64,000 bases of DNA from Ampelocalamus luodianensis (taxonomy: Eukaryota > Streptophyta > Magnoliopsida > Poales > Poaceae), in contig CM070619.1 of the NCBI GenBank assembly GCA_036346255.1, positions 37,144,342 through 37,208,341 on the forward strand, read 5' to 3'. The position numbers and the translations under genes were made by a program. Of the stretch, positions 45,428-56,403 are shown in pieces. The notes beneath the pieces were generated by a model that saw only the letters and a program-made list of their open reading frames with translations, was not told where the DNA came from and made no database searches. The number at the start of each line of letters is the position of its first letter. The first letter of the stretch is position 1.

Positions 45428-45768
45428 ATTACCGATCCCTGAATGAGGTAACCATAAAAAATAAGTATTTGTTGCCCAGGATTGACGGTCTGTTTGATCA
45501 GCTTAAGGGGGCAACGAAGTTTTCCAAAATAGATCTACGTTCAGGGTACCACCAGTTGAAAATCAGATCCGAAGACATTCCCAAGACAGCCTTCTCTACT
45601 CGATATGGCTTCTATGAGTTCACAGTTGTACCATTTGGATTAACCAATGCCCCAGCCTACTTTATGAATCTAATGAACAAGGTGTTCATGGAGTATCTGG
45701 ATAAATTTGTGGTAGTATTCATTGATGACATCCTCATCTACTCCAAGGATGCTGAAGAACACGCCCAA
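45418..45768 (+). pseudogene. Element 1 reverse transcriptase core
   Basis: Continues RT: MCVDYRSLNEVTIKNKYLLP, FSKIDLRSGYHQLKI, TRYGFYEFTVVPFGLTNAPA and the catalytic FIDDILIYS (about 45720-45746). It is cut at 45768 by the solo LTR with duplication CCCAA. When this LTR and one CCCAA are removed the sequence runs on into the RT thumb at 48149. Confidence 0.92.
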
Positions 45769-48143
45769 TGTAATACCCTATAATAGGATTCAGGAGAAAA
45801 TCTAAAGAATTAAAGGAAACGAGTGATCGGAAGTCGATTCAGGGGGAGGACCTTCTGGAAAATAATTGAATAAGTGGGAGATGGGTTTTTTTGTAAAAAC
45901 GCAGCAACCTGGGCCTGGGCTTCGGCCCATGTGGCCCCACTAGTGGCCGGCTAAGGGGGGAGGCACCCTCCCCAAGCCCTAGCCGTCCCCCTCTCCTTGC
46001 ACCCCTCCCTCTCCCGCAGACCGCCGCCCCTCTCCCCCTTGTGCGCCACCCCCTGCCAAGGCTGCCCCCGGTTACTGCACTCCCTCCCCTTCATGTCTCC
46101 CTCGCTGCCGGCGAAGAACATCCGTTCTCCACGCCTGCCGACAAGGAAGAAGAAGGAGATCGCTAGGAGGTGGCTCGCTGTTGGAGGAAGAAGAAGGTGA
46201 GGGAAGGAGACCGTCTTCGTGGGGAGGATTCGCTGCTGGGTGCTCTGCGTTCTCGACAATCGGTTCGTCAAGGGTAATCCCGGTTTTCCCCCGATCAGAT
46301 CCATCTTTTATTGTTGCAGTAGTATCGGTAATTAGGCCTATTCAGGATAATTCGCATTCGAATGTCGTTTTGTTATAGATGCGAGCAGAATCAGCTTTGG
46401 ACGTCTCCTAGAATATTGTAGAGGACGTCGTTAGCTTTCGATGAAGTATTAGATGGCAAAATTTGGACCTCTGTAGCAGACGTTATGAATTATTTGGTAG
46501 GACTGTTCTGCGAATCTGTCGGTAATCTGACGGGTTTTAGTAATCTATCTTGTGCGATCTGTTAAATGGAAAATTTGAGGAGCTCAGTGTAACAAAAGTT
46601 TTAGGTAATTGTCGTAGCTTTCAGGTAAGGTCAAGAACGCAAAGTTTGGACAAACGAGCTAAAAGTTATGATAGTTTTAGTGTACTGTCCAGAGAACCTA
46701 ACGTGAAAATGATGTTCTGTTGATTGGCTTGATAAGGGTAGTAGCTGGCCGAATCAGGAAGGCCCACCAACTAGGTTTAGTTGGGGAATTTGACAACCTT
46801 TCAATGAAGTCCAAGATCACCTTATTTGGACTCCTGTACTAAAAGATACGAATTTTTGAATACAACTGTTTACAGAGGGGTCACTTCAGCATTTAGGAAA
46901 TTGGAGTCGGGGTCACGTTTCAAGCTATTGCTATTTCGTGCTTGCTCATATGGTTTATTTGGTCCATTACTGTTGTCTTAGAAAGCTTTTAAATGTATTT
47001 TTAGATGGGGGACTGGTCCCGGAGGCAGCACCTACTTCGTATCCTCCGTTCTCACACGGTTGAGGTAAGTACCTCGCTTGGTAGTGTTGTTGTGGATGTT
47101 TTCGCAATGCTTACCGGTATTTGATATATAGCGACTGTGGTTAAATTGATAGGGTGTATGCTGGTTAAAGATGATGAGTGCTTATGTTACATGCTTGCAT
47201 TTGATAATTAGTAACCGTGGTTGATTGATGGAAAGATATGCTGGTTTTAGCTGATGCAAGCTTATGATATGAATGGTTATAATTCATGTACAGATGATGT
47301 TGTTCACGCATATTGCAACACTGTTATTGTTCATGTGCACAGTTGGAGCATACATAAAGATGCATGATTGAGATCTCCACATTCATGGAATGTGAGCAAT
47401 TGAGGAGAGATCCCCATCGTGTAACGATGGGCTAAGATCCCCACACTTGCGGAGTGTGGGCTTGAAGTCCCCTTTACTTGTGGAGTATAGGGCAATTGGT
47501 CCCTGTGCTTGCGAGCATAGGCATGGGTTCGCAGCGACGGTTGCTTACCCCGCATTACAGGTGTAATGCGCAACAGAGTGAAAAGTGAATGCATGTCTGC
47601 ATTCATACTTCATGTGATAAAGTTTTCGAGCAAAGATTAGAATTGGATGTTGATTCTTTAATTATGTAGTAGTGTCTCTTTATGTGGTACTTGCTGAGTT
47701 CTTGAACTCACCCTTGCTTTTATTGTGTTTTTAGGTACCGTTGCAAGAACGTCATGCATGGGGGGAAAGTAGACCCGAAGTAGATTCACACACTGCCACC
47801 CATCATTTATAGTTGATTAGATTTTGGAATGTTAGCTAATAAATGAGCAAACTGCTTAAGTTTGGTTTATGGATAGGTTTCATGCATTGAGTTTTGTAAT
47901 AATGATGAGTAGCACAACTTAGACATCTTGATTTATGTTCTAGCTGTTTATCATAACTTTAATGGTTAGTGAGGATTTTGGATGAAGAAATTTGGAGTTA
48001 TGATTCTATACTATATGTTGGAACCTCCACCTAGCTACTAATACAGGGGAGGTTCTGCCGAAAATTTGGTAGAATATCTTTGGTTTTGAATTGTTTAGTG
48101 TAGTTTGTAGCATTCCAAGCTTATGTTGGGCTGGGGTGTTACA
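45769..48143 (+). mobile_element. Solo LTR inside pol (2.38 kb), TSD CCCAA
   Basis: Begins TGTAATACCC and ends GGGTGTTACA, a 10-base terminal inverted match with one change. The exact duplication CCCAA lies at 45764-45768 and 48144-48148. It has a GC-rich first part (45910-46300), GAGGTAAGTACC near 47061 (donor-like) and TATTGTGTTTTTAGGTACC near 47720-47738 (acceptor-like), so it too has a leader/exon look, but its short 3' frame differs from the exon C family. A GTGGAG/GAGTGTGGG repeat field lies at 47370-47500. Ty3/gypsy LTR of another family. Confidence 0.9.
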
Positions 48144-48148
48144 CCCAA

Positions 48149-49150
48149 CACCTGAGATTGGTATTGCAAACGCTCAGGGGGCACCAGCTATATGCCAAGT
48201 ACAACAAGTGTGAGTTCTGGTTATCAGATGTCAGCTTTCTGGGTCATGTGATATCTACAAACGGAATAGCCATGGATACGTTAAAGGTGGAAGTCGTCAT
48301 TGAGTGGCAACCACCTGCCTCGGTGATCGAAGTCTGGAGTTTCCTCGGATTGGCGGGATACTACCGCAGATTCATTGAGGGATTCTCCAAAATTGCACGA
48401 CCCCTCACTCAGGTGCTGAAGAAAGAGAGGAAGTTTGAATGGACCGAAAGGTGTGGAAGGAGTTTCCAAGCACTAAAAGTCCACTTAACCTCTGCCCCGG
48501 TTCTGGTCCTCCCTAATATCCATAAAGATTTTGAGGTATATTATGATGCCTCTCGTCAAGGGCTAGGCAGTGTGCTGATGCAAGACAAGAAGGTGATAGC
48601 CTATGCATCTCGACAGCTTCGACCACATGAAGAAAATTATCCTGCTTATGATCTGGAATCGGCGTCGGTAATACATGCATTGAAAATATAGCGCCACTAC
48701 CTCATCGGAAACCAATGCAACATATACACGGATCATAAGAGCCTCAAATACATCTCCATCCAGTCATATCTTAACCTAAGGCAACGAAGATGGCTAGAAC
48801 TCATCAAGGACTATGATTTGGACCTTCACTATCATCCGGGCAAGGCCAACGTGGTGGTTGATGCACTGAGCAGGAAGTCTTACTGTAACCACGTTGTGAC
48901 CCATGATCAGCAGCCTTCCCTCTTTAAAGAATTTGAGAAGCTCAACCTAGAAATAGTGCCATAAGGGAGCCTCTCCGCCTTGGTGGTGCACCCAACCTTA
49001 GAGGAAAGGATCAAGGCCACGCAATTGGGGAGTACCAGCATAGAGAGGATCCAATAGCTCATGAAGCAAGGAAGGGCCTCACAGATGATGAAGGATGATC
49101 AAGGGATCATATGGTATGGGAAGCGCATCTTCGTGCCTCACCAATAGGAA
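48149..49150 (+). pseudogene. Element 1 RT thumb, RNase H and start of integrase
   Basis: Frame 48158-48691 has LYAKYNKCEFWLSDVSFLGH, SFLGLAGYYRRFIEGFSKIA and then RNase H motifs YYDASRQGLGSVLMQ, IAYASRQLRPHEENYPAYDL. A TAG at 48689 (a probable former Trp) breaks it; the same frame continues with IYTDHKSLKYI, LRQRRWLELIKDYDL and HPGKANVVVDALSRK. More stops follow near 48962, 49057 and 49147. The region ends at the H2C2 zinc-binding part of integrase, which is frameshifted near 49195. Confidence 0.9.
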
Positions 49151-50423
49151 CTGAAGGATTTGATCCTCAAAGAAGCACACGACTCAGCCTATCCATCCGG
49201 GTGGTACCAAGATGTACCAGGATTTGAAGCAATGCTACTGGTGGCCCCGCATGAAGAGGGACATTGCAGTCTACGTCACCAACTGCGATGTGTGCCAGCG
49301 AGTCAAAGCAGAACACTAGAAGCATGCTGGTCTTTTGCAGCCTTTACAAGTACCCGAATAGAAATGGGAAGAAGTCAGCATGGATTTCATCACTGGTCTA
49401 CCAAAGACCAAGTCGGGGTATGATTCAATCTGGGTCATCGTTGATAGATTGACTAAGACTGCTCATTTCATACCGGTTAAGACCACCTACAAAGGCGACA
49501 AACTAGTAGGGTTGTATATGTCTCGGATAGTTAGTCTGCATGGGGTTCCCAAGCGAATCGTCTCGGATAGGGGCTCGCAATTCACTTCCCATTTCTGGGA
49601 TAGCCTTCATGAGGCCTTGGGCACCTATCTAGCTTTCAACATACCATATCACCCCTAGACCGATGGTCAGACTGAAAGGGTGAACCAAGTCCTTGAAGAC
49701 ATGCTCCGGGCTTGTGCTATAGAATTTGCTGCTAACTGGGAAAAATGCCTGCCATATGCTGACTTCGCATACAACAATAGCTATCAGTCTAGTCTGAAGA
49801 TGTCACCTTTTGAAGCCCTCTACGGTCGACAGTTTCGAACCCCACTATTGTGGTCGAAAGTAGGGGAGGGATATCTTTTTGGACCAGACTTCTTGAAGGA
49901 GGCCGAAGACAAGGTTCGTCTCATTCGAGATCGACAGCAGGCAGCACAATCAAGGTAGAAGAGCTATGCTGATCGTCATCGCCGAGAGCTAAAGTTCCAA
50001 ATAGGAGACTTTGTCAACCTGAAGGTTTCTCCTCTCAGAGGAGTCAGAAGATTCAAGGTCAAAGGTAAGCTGGCACCAAGGTATATAGGGCCATTTCATG
50101 TCATCTCCAAGATGGGGAAAGTAGCTTACCAACTAGAACTGCCCGAGGAATTGTCTGACATACATGATGTGCTTCATGTGTCACAACTCAAGAAATGTCT
50201 TCGAGTGCCTGAAGAGCAAGTTCGATTATAAGACATTGAAGTCGGCAAGGATTTGGCATATGCCGAACACCCAGTCGAAATCCTAGAACTAGTGGAGAAA
50301 CAAACACAAAACCGTGTATATTGCTTGCGTAAAATCAGATGGAGCAACCACAACGCGAGAGAAGCTACATGGGAGCGTGAAGACTTGTTAAGAACCGAGT
50401 ATCCCCAGTTGTTTTCTAACTAA
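49150..50423 (+). pseudogene. Element 1 integrase with C-terminal chromodomain
   Basis: The zinc-binding part (H..H..CDVCQ, about 49163-49305) spans two frames. The catalytic core follows: SMDFITGLPKTKSGYDSIW (first Asp, 49380), VSDRGSQFTSHFW (second Asp, about 49562) and TDGQTERVNQVLEDML (Glu, about 49695), with a stop between them at 49657. Then ALYGRQFRTPLLW, the GPF..V..YQLELP block and at the C-terminus a chromodomain (VEILELVEKQTQNRVYCLRK, then IRWSNHNAREATWEREDLL) ending at TAA 50421. The chromodomain places the element in the chromoviruses and would direct integration to heterochromatin. Additional stops at about 49957 and 50230. Confidence 0.92.
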
Positions 50424-50504
50424 CAAGAATATGATAAAGCCACATCTTATTCGTTGTCCACAACTCTTATTATAGATAGAAGTATCCTTACACTCCTCGT
50501 AGCT

Positions 50505-50690
50505 TGTCTACGACCACTACCTGGTTGTAAGTTCCCCTACGACCAGTTCCTGGTCATAAGCCCTTTCACGACTAACCCCTGGTCTTAAGTCTTATTACGA
50601 CCAGTCTATGGTGACCGTAAACTTTACTACGACCGCCGCCTTGTCATAAGCACTTCTACGACCAGCCTCTAGTCGATGGTGTCTATAGAT
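50505..50690 (+). repeat. ACGACCAG/CTGGTC dyad repeats before the polypurine tract
   Basis: Units of the form (T)ACGACCA(G/C)nnn(C)TGGT(C/T)(A/G)TAAG recur about every 40 bases. Each unit is itself an inverted repeat (GACCAG..CTGGTC), so the 3' untranslated region can form a row of small hairpins. Related to the CGACCAC field of the LTR. Confidence 0.7.
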
Positions 50691-50751
50691 ATGAAGGCCT
50701 AGCCGATTAGGGAGTCTTCGAACCCTGAATCTCGGGGTCGAGATTCTTCTT

Positions 50752-50764
50752 AAGGGGGGTAGGG
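50752..50764 (+). promoter_or_regulatory. Polypurine tract of element 1
   Basis: AAGGGGGGTAGGG lies two bases before the 3' LTR start TGTAACAGCCC at 50767. It would prime plus-strand synthesis. Confidence 0.85.
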
Positions 50765-51204
50765 TTTGTAACAGCCCAAAAATCCATAAATGTAAAAATA
50801 TGGGATTTTTGAAACTTTTTGTATGATGACTAATGTTGTTCTCCTTGAATGCATTTTCAAGACTTATTTGGATTGCATCATATTTTCTTGTCGCTATAAA
50901 TGGCACAAAGATCAGAGAATTCTAAGATATGGGAATACTAATATTATGTAAACCACTCTAAAGACCCCTAGCCCATTCTCCCCGGCTCACTATTCCTCCG
51001 ACCTAACCGCTAGGCAAACTCGATGCGGCCAGACCCCCTTTGACCGAAAGCGGGCGCCGAGTGAGACCAGGCGTGGGCACTAGCAGGGGCTGTCACACGA
51101 CCATTATGAACCGTCACTCCGCTACACTGTGCCGCCAACCCTGTCAAATCACCAAACATCCCTCCTTGTCGGGTCGTGCTGACTGCATCGCCGCCCACTG
51201 CTAA

Positions 51205-51215
51205 TATATATAAAG
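51205..51215 (+). promoter_or_regulatory. TATA box of the element 1 LTR
   Basis: TATATATAAAG about 440 bases into the LTR, followed by a C-rich leader and GGTAAGGCTCGAG (donor-like, 51298). Probable LTR promoter; the equivalent region is missing in the 5' LTR. Confidence 0.55.
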
Positions 51216-51768
51216 ACCACGAGCCCCCTCATCGCCTTCTCCGCCACTCCAGTTCTAGTCCCACCTTCTTCCTTCCTCAAGAAAGCTTGAGCTCCAGGTA
51301 AGGCTCGAGCGCTCGCCACCGCTGTTGACCCCCTTTCGGTAAGATTCCCCCCCTTGTATGAGTCAGCGCATCTTTCATGACCCAAGAGGCATTTTCCCTC
51401 AATCGGTTCCGCTCTTGGCTCACAAGAACCGTCGCTGACCTCGTCCTCCCTCCCCTCTAACCAAGTTAGCCCAAGGGGTCGAATCGGCCTCGCTGGAGAG
51501 GTGCACCCCAAGTTCTTTCCTCGGGACCATCCACCTACTTACCTGAAGCTGTCCTGAGGGTGTAGACTACTCTCTTCCCTTGGGCCCTCACTGCCGTGCA
51601 GAGCTTCACTCGCAGTCTTGACCCTCTGTCGCCAGCCCAGCTCCGGCTAGCTCATCCCCTCAGCTCCGTACCGGTACATTCCTAGTGGTACAGATGCTCC
51701 TTCTCGTTCGAGCTACCCTGTTCTTCTTCGGTTCTTTCTCTGCTTCTTCTCTGGTTCTTTCACTGGTT

Positions 51769-51903
51769 CTTTCGACCACTGTGGAGTATTTGAATCCTTT
51801 GTTCTTTCAACCACTATGGAGTATTCGAATCCTTTCTTCTTTTGACCAGTGTAGAGTATTCGAATCCTTCTTTCCTTTGACCACTATGGAGTATTCGAAT
51901 CCA
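51769..51903 (+). repeat. 33-bp tandem repeat, four copies
   Basis: Unit (TTCGACCACTATGGAGTA plus TTCGAATCCTTTG/CTTC) repeated four times with small changes. It precedes the longer degenerate field of CTACGACCAC and CTACGAGTACTGTAG units that runs to about 52480. Confidence 0.85.
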
Positions 51904-52799
51904 GCCAAGTCTTCTACGACTACGTAGTAGAAACTCCTTCGACTACGATCAACCGAGTCTTCTACGACCACATAGTTGAAACCCCTTCGATGGCACTCAG
52001 TCGTATCCCCTCTCCGACCACTCCTAGTCGAAAACCTCTTTCGACCAGGGGTCGAAGTCCTTTCCAGCCTGGTGGCTGAAATCCCTTCAACCAGATGTTC
52101 GGAACCCTTCTGACCAGTGGTCAAAAACCCCTCTCGACCACTCTATTAGACCACTCGAGCGCTACGACCACCTGTGTGCTACGACCACACAACCCGCTAC
52201 GACCACTGAAACCTCTACGAGTACTGTAGCGCTACGACCACACAGCTCTCTACGAGTACAGTAGTGCTATGACCACTTGGGCGCTACGACCACACAGCCC
52301 GCTACGAGTACTATAGCATCTATGAGTATTGTAGCGCTACAACCACTCAGGCACCACGACCACGTATCCCACTACGAGTACTGTAGGATTTACGAGTACT
52401 GTAGCGCTACGACCACTCGGTCGCTACGACCACGCAACCGCTACGAGTACTAAGCGTCCACGAGTACTATAGTGCTACGAGCACTGTATATCGACCACAG
52501 AGTTCGATTACTGTGTTTTGACCAAACAGTTTCGACCACTTTTTCGACAACTGTGTTCCGACCACTCAGTTTCAACCACTCATTTCGATCACTCTCTCGA
52601 CCACTATGTTTCGACCATTTCGACCACTGTGTCTCAACCACACAGTTCGCCCACTCGAGTTCGACCACTAAGTCTTCAACTATATTGGCCTAATTCTTCT
52701 AATTTACGACCTTGCATTATTTGGAGTTCATCAATTGTTTGAAAGCGATTTGCATTCGTATGTGCTTATTTGCCTTTTTGGTTGTCTTTGTGTATATAG

Positions 52800-52862
52800 A
52801 AGCCGAGGCGACCGAAGAACCATCAATTGATCAGGACCAAGATCATCAGTACTCTAAGCAAG
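52800..52862 (+). other. Candidate exon B, element 1 3' LTR
   Basis: 63 nt after acceptor TATATAG, phase 1, AEATEEPSIDQDQDHQYSKQ, ending CAAG followed by GCAAGT, a consensus GC-type donor where the 5' LTR has GTGAGT. Confidence 0.55.
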
Positions 52863-54308
52863 GCAAGTCAACACTTTGACCATATTGCACCTACTCTTTG
52901 CAAATTATGTTGCTTTAAATAATGAAATTGCATTGCTATGATTTATGCAACTATATTTGGTCTAGTCATAGCTAATACCTTAACCATAATTGTGTATAAA
53001 CTTCCAATCCTTGAACTTGGACACTAACCTTTGTCACCCTAGACTTAATGGATTACATACTAGTTAATAAGTTTGTATCTAAGTGTCATACTTAGCCTTG
53101 CTTAGATACATTGTCACTCGGGCATTACATTGCCCGACAAGCACTCTTTCAATATAAAAACTGGATTTGGGCAATGGAGGCTAGGAGCCTGGCTGGTATG
53201 TTGGACTAAAGGATTATTCTCAAAACAAATAAAACTTGAAAAACATATTTCGACTTGAGCAGATGGAAAGAGGGGCTGGTGCCGGGGGCACGAGATGATG
53301 TTGGTCTGTGGATGTGCCACTGAAGTCAATTAAGGACCGAATCTGGTGATGACCTCTCATGTATAAACAATACGACCACAAGTCTATAATGGGTACGACC
53401 TGGATAACTAATTTGCTCTCCTCGGCGTGGCTTTGCCACCGGAGGAATGTGGTGTGGGTAAAGGGGAAAGAAGCCACATAGAAACCACACAGCGCAAGAG
53501 GGGCCTCCCGGAAGATCTTGGCTCTGGGCTGTGGAAACCTTAGCGGGTGGAGTTGCGTCGAGGTTGAGCGTTGTAAAGGCCTTGTGATAATCTCCCCTTG
53601 ATTCACATGTCCAAGGAAATGTGTACATATCAAAATGATTATCTCTTGTGGGTAAAGCATGCAAACTCTGGAGAGTAAGAAAACTATCTGGATAGCCGTG
53701 CTCACGGTCAAGAGTGGTGCTGAGAACCCTCTTGATATAGTTTTCCTTTTTATAAAAACCAATTTATGGATGGGATGGAAAGATGGGGTGGGACCCCAAG
53801 GATTTGAAAAGGCCTGGTCTGGGACCAGTGGTAATATGAGATAGTCTGAGCATTGAGTGGATGGAGCCACTCAATGGTATAGGAGGTTGGACCTCCACTA
53901 GTACTTTACAACAAAAACTCAGTTTACAAAACTTGTGTTATAAAAACGCTAAGTCTCAGGTTTTGTTACTACTTACCTTATTTCAAACTGGTGACTTTAT
54001 GCAAATAAAAGGAACCATGAGCTTCCCCTTTGATTAGCCTTGCATCTATAACAATTGCATTGTGTGTTGGCTCGCGAGTACGGTTATGTACTCAGGCTCG
54101 TCCAATATAATCTTTCAGACCTAATGGTGAAGATAATGAAGCTTAGGCTGGGACCCCTAGTCGCTTGCCTGTGGGCAGAGTGAATGGATCCACTACGACT
54201 TGTTTTGCTTCCGCACTTACCCTCGACTTTGTATAAATTGCTGGCCTCGTGGCCCTTTTGTAAAAGAGTTGGCCACTCGCCCTGTTATGTAATATATTAT
54301 GGGCTTGC

Positions 54309-54640
54309 ACTGTTCCTACAAGCACTGTTTACGACGACCTCTGTTCATACGAGCACTCATTGCATCGAGCACTGTGTACTAAGAGCACTGTGTGCACCGA
54401 GCATTGTCATACGAGCACTCCTTGCATCGAGCACTATGTACTACGAACACTGTATGCACCGAGCACCGTCATATGAGCACTCCTCGCATTGAGCACTGTG
54501 TACACCGGGCACTGCTCATACGAGCACTGTTTACACCGAGCACTGTTCATATGAGCACTGTTCCTATGAGTACTATTCACATGAGCACTGTTCCTACCGA
54601 GCACGGTCTACACCGAGGACTGTCAGTACCGTCGGCTGTT
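54309..54640 (+). repeat. GAGCACTG repeat field, 3' LTR
   Basis: Counterpart of 12400-12680, somewhat longer here, with units such as CATACGAGCACTGTTTACAC. Length differs between the two LTRs of one element, showing repeat turnover after insertion. Confidence 0.75.
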
Positions 54641-54724
54641 GGGACCTTCCCCTATAGCACAGCATGGTGGCACCTGGTCGTAGGCCGCCTGGAACTTCCA
54701 TGGGTGAGAATGATCAAGTATGTA

Positions 54725-56403
54725 TGTAACATCCCAAATTTGGGTTTGTGTTTCAAATGTAAGAAAATGTGTAAAATTTAAAACTTTTCTTGCATCTTGA
54801 AGTTTTTAAGCTTTTCTGCAATTCTTGTAAAGGAATTGTGGGAAATCAAAAACTCAAACCTCCAAATTGACTAAAGTCATGACCCTTCTTGGCCAACTCT
54901 TGTCAAATCTAGTAATCATCCACTGGAAATAATTTTCTTGGGTTCTAAGGATGTTGTGTGACCCCTCTAAAAATTTCATAATTTTTAGAAATTGTTTGAT
55001 AATTTTTGCAAGCAGTCAAACCCTAGAACAAGCCTTGATTATTTTCTGGAGAAAAATTATTTGAATAAAAACCTCTGGAAAATTTATACAAGGTTGATCC
55101 TAGAGTCAACAACCTCCCTTTAAAATTTCATAATTTTTGGAGTTGAATTGCTATCTCTAATAATCCTTCAAAGCTCAACTTTCATTTTAATCCCTTGGTC
55201 AAAGCACTGTTGCTCAGGCTCAAATCAGACTCGAGCCCGTTCTCTTTCTCCGTCCGACCCAGCCAGCTCAGTCTCTCTCGCGCACGCGATCGCTGTCCAC
55301 CGTCGGATTTTGATCGAACCCTCGCGTCCTTCCCGCGCAGCGCAGCCAACTATGTTCAAACGCGCGTGAATCGTGACCGTTAGATCTAAATCAAATTGCT
55401 CGGAATGTTTCAATCGTGACCGTTCAAAATTGATCTAGTCGTGTGTGTGTGGGGCTAGCACCTAAGGGGTTGGGCTCAACCCTGTTGCCTTCTTTGTCCC
55501 AAGCCGCTCTGTGCCTTTCTCAATGACTTGTGGGGCTGCACCACCCTGCTCGTCTCCTTCCTCGGTCGTCCTCGCGTGCGTGAGCGCCAGCGAGCCATGG
55601 CAGAGCGCAGAGCAGGGGAGAAGCTTTGCAGCGCCTTGTCACCTCTCAATGACTCTTAGCATTTAATGCACCTAAGTGGCCGCCCTCAAAAGTCTCGGTC
55701 GTGCCTGCTCCCATCCTTTCCACTCGCCGCGGCAACGCCATAGACCGAGCTCACCATTGTTGCTGCCCTAGCTCCACCCGGCTATAAAAACCCCTCAAGC
55801 TCCTCCTTGGCATCCTTTAAACACTCCCTCACCTTGCTCTGTGCTTGGTTGCGCCCAAACACCAGAGCACACTCTGCCGCCATTAATGGACCTTGGAGCT
55901 CCTCGGCGACATTAGGGTTCCAGTGGCCCTCTTGCTCAACCCTTTGCTCTAGCTCGTCCCTCTCACCTCCTGGAGTAATAACCCGAACCCAATTGATTTT
56001 GACCTTCACAGGAATTCTTCAATTTTGGGATTTGCTCAAACCGGCCGAAATCGCCCCCTTTCTTCCTCAAGTCTGGTGAGTGCCCCATTCTCCAATTGCT
56101 TGCTCATGGACCATTTACGGGCCGTGTTGAAGCTGTATTGATGACGCGGTCTTGCTCAATTTGCTCAGGCTGTGTTCTCCGCTTCTTCTTCTTCGGGTCC
56201 GACAAGTTCTTCGTCGCCAGGGCTTCTCCGGTCATCCCCTTGCCTCCTCAACTCCAAGGTAGCTTCCTAATAATCCCTAGAAGCTATGGCACTTGCTACC
56301 TTGAACAATGCGGAGTTCTTTTTGTGTTTTCATTTTCGGCCGTTTGTGTTGCCGCCGTCTTCTCTGGCTCGCCGGCGATTTGCGCCGCCGCCGCCAGCGA
56401 GGT
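54725..56403 (+). mobile_element. LTR B, 5' part only
   Basis: Starts TGTAACATCCCAAATTTGGG directly after ATGTA of the host LTR. The first 0.6 kb match solo LTR A closely. TATA box at 55782 (CTATAAAAACCCC), then leader with a donor-like TCTGGTGAGTG at about 56070. It is cut at 56403 by element 2; its remainder would lie beyond the window, so I cannot say if it is a solo LTR or part of a full element. Confidence 0.85.
55782..55790 (+). promoter_or_regulatory. TATA box of LTR B
   Basis: CTATAAAAACCCCTC about 1060 bases into the LTR, followed by a pyrimidine-rich leader (CTCCTCCTTGG). Strong match to the plant consensus. Confidence 0.65.

Larger units (their letters stand above)
4905..54724 (+). 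mobile_element. Ty3/gypsy chromovirus element 1 (Tekay/Del type), heavily interrupted
   Basis: This composite comprises the truncated 5' LTR (4905-6976, 12222-12819, 43073-43105), a primer-binding-site region, gag, protease, RT, RNase H, integrase with a C-terminal chromodomain, a polypurine tract and the 3' LTR from 50767. The two LTRs align closely, with about 6 differences in a 92-base block at 5708-5799 versus 52803-52894, and this shows they belong to one element. The 5' LTR lacks the equivalent of the first about 1.7 kb of the 3' LTR. It is split by a solo LTR and by a CACTA element, the pol gene by another solo LTR, and the 3' LTR by LTR fragment B at 54725. All coding parts are damaged, so the element is dead. 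Confidence 0.85.
50767..54724 (+). mobile_element. Element 1 3' LTR, cut by LTR B
   Basis: Starts TGTAACAGCCC after the polypurine tract. The first 1.67 kb have no counterpart left in the 5' LTR. From about 52440 it aligns to the 5' LTR and preserves the empty site of solo LTR A (54136-54140). It is interrupted at 54724 after ATGTA by LTR B; the rest lies past the window. A TATA-like TATATATAAAG is at 51205-51215, followed by CTTCTCCGCC. Confidence 0.88.

Noticed and set aside
45997..46378. Open frames in GC-rich part of the solo LTR within pol
   Set aside because: Short, composition-driven, and overlapping frames on both strands; no domain.
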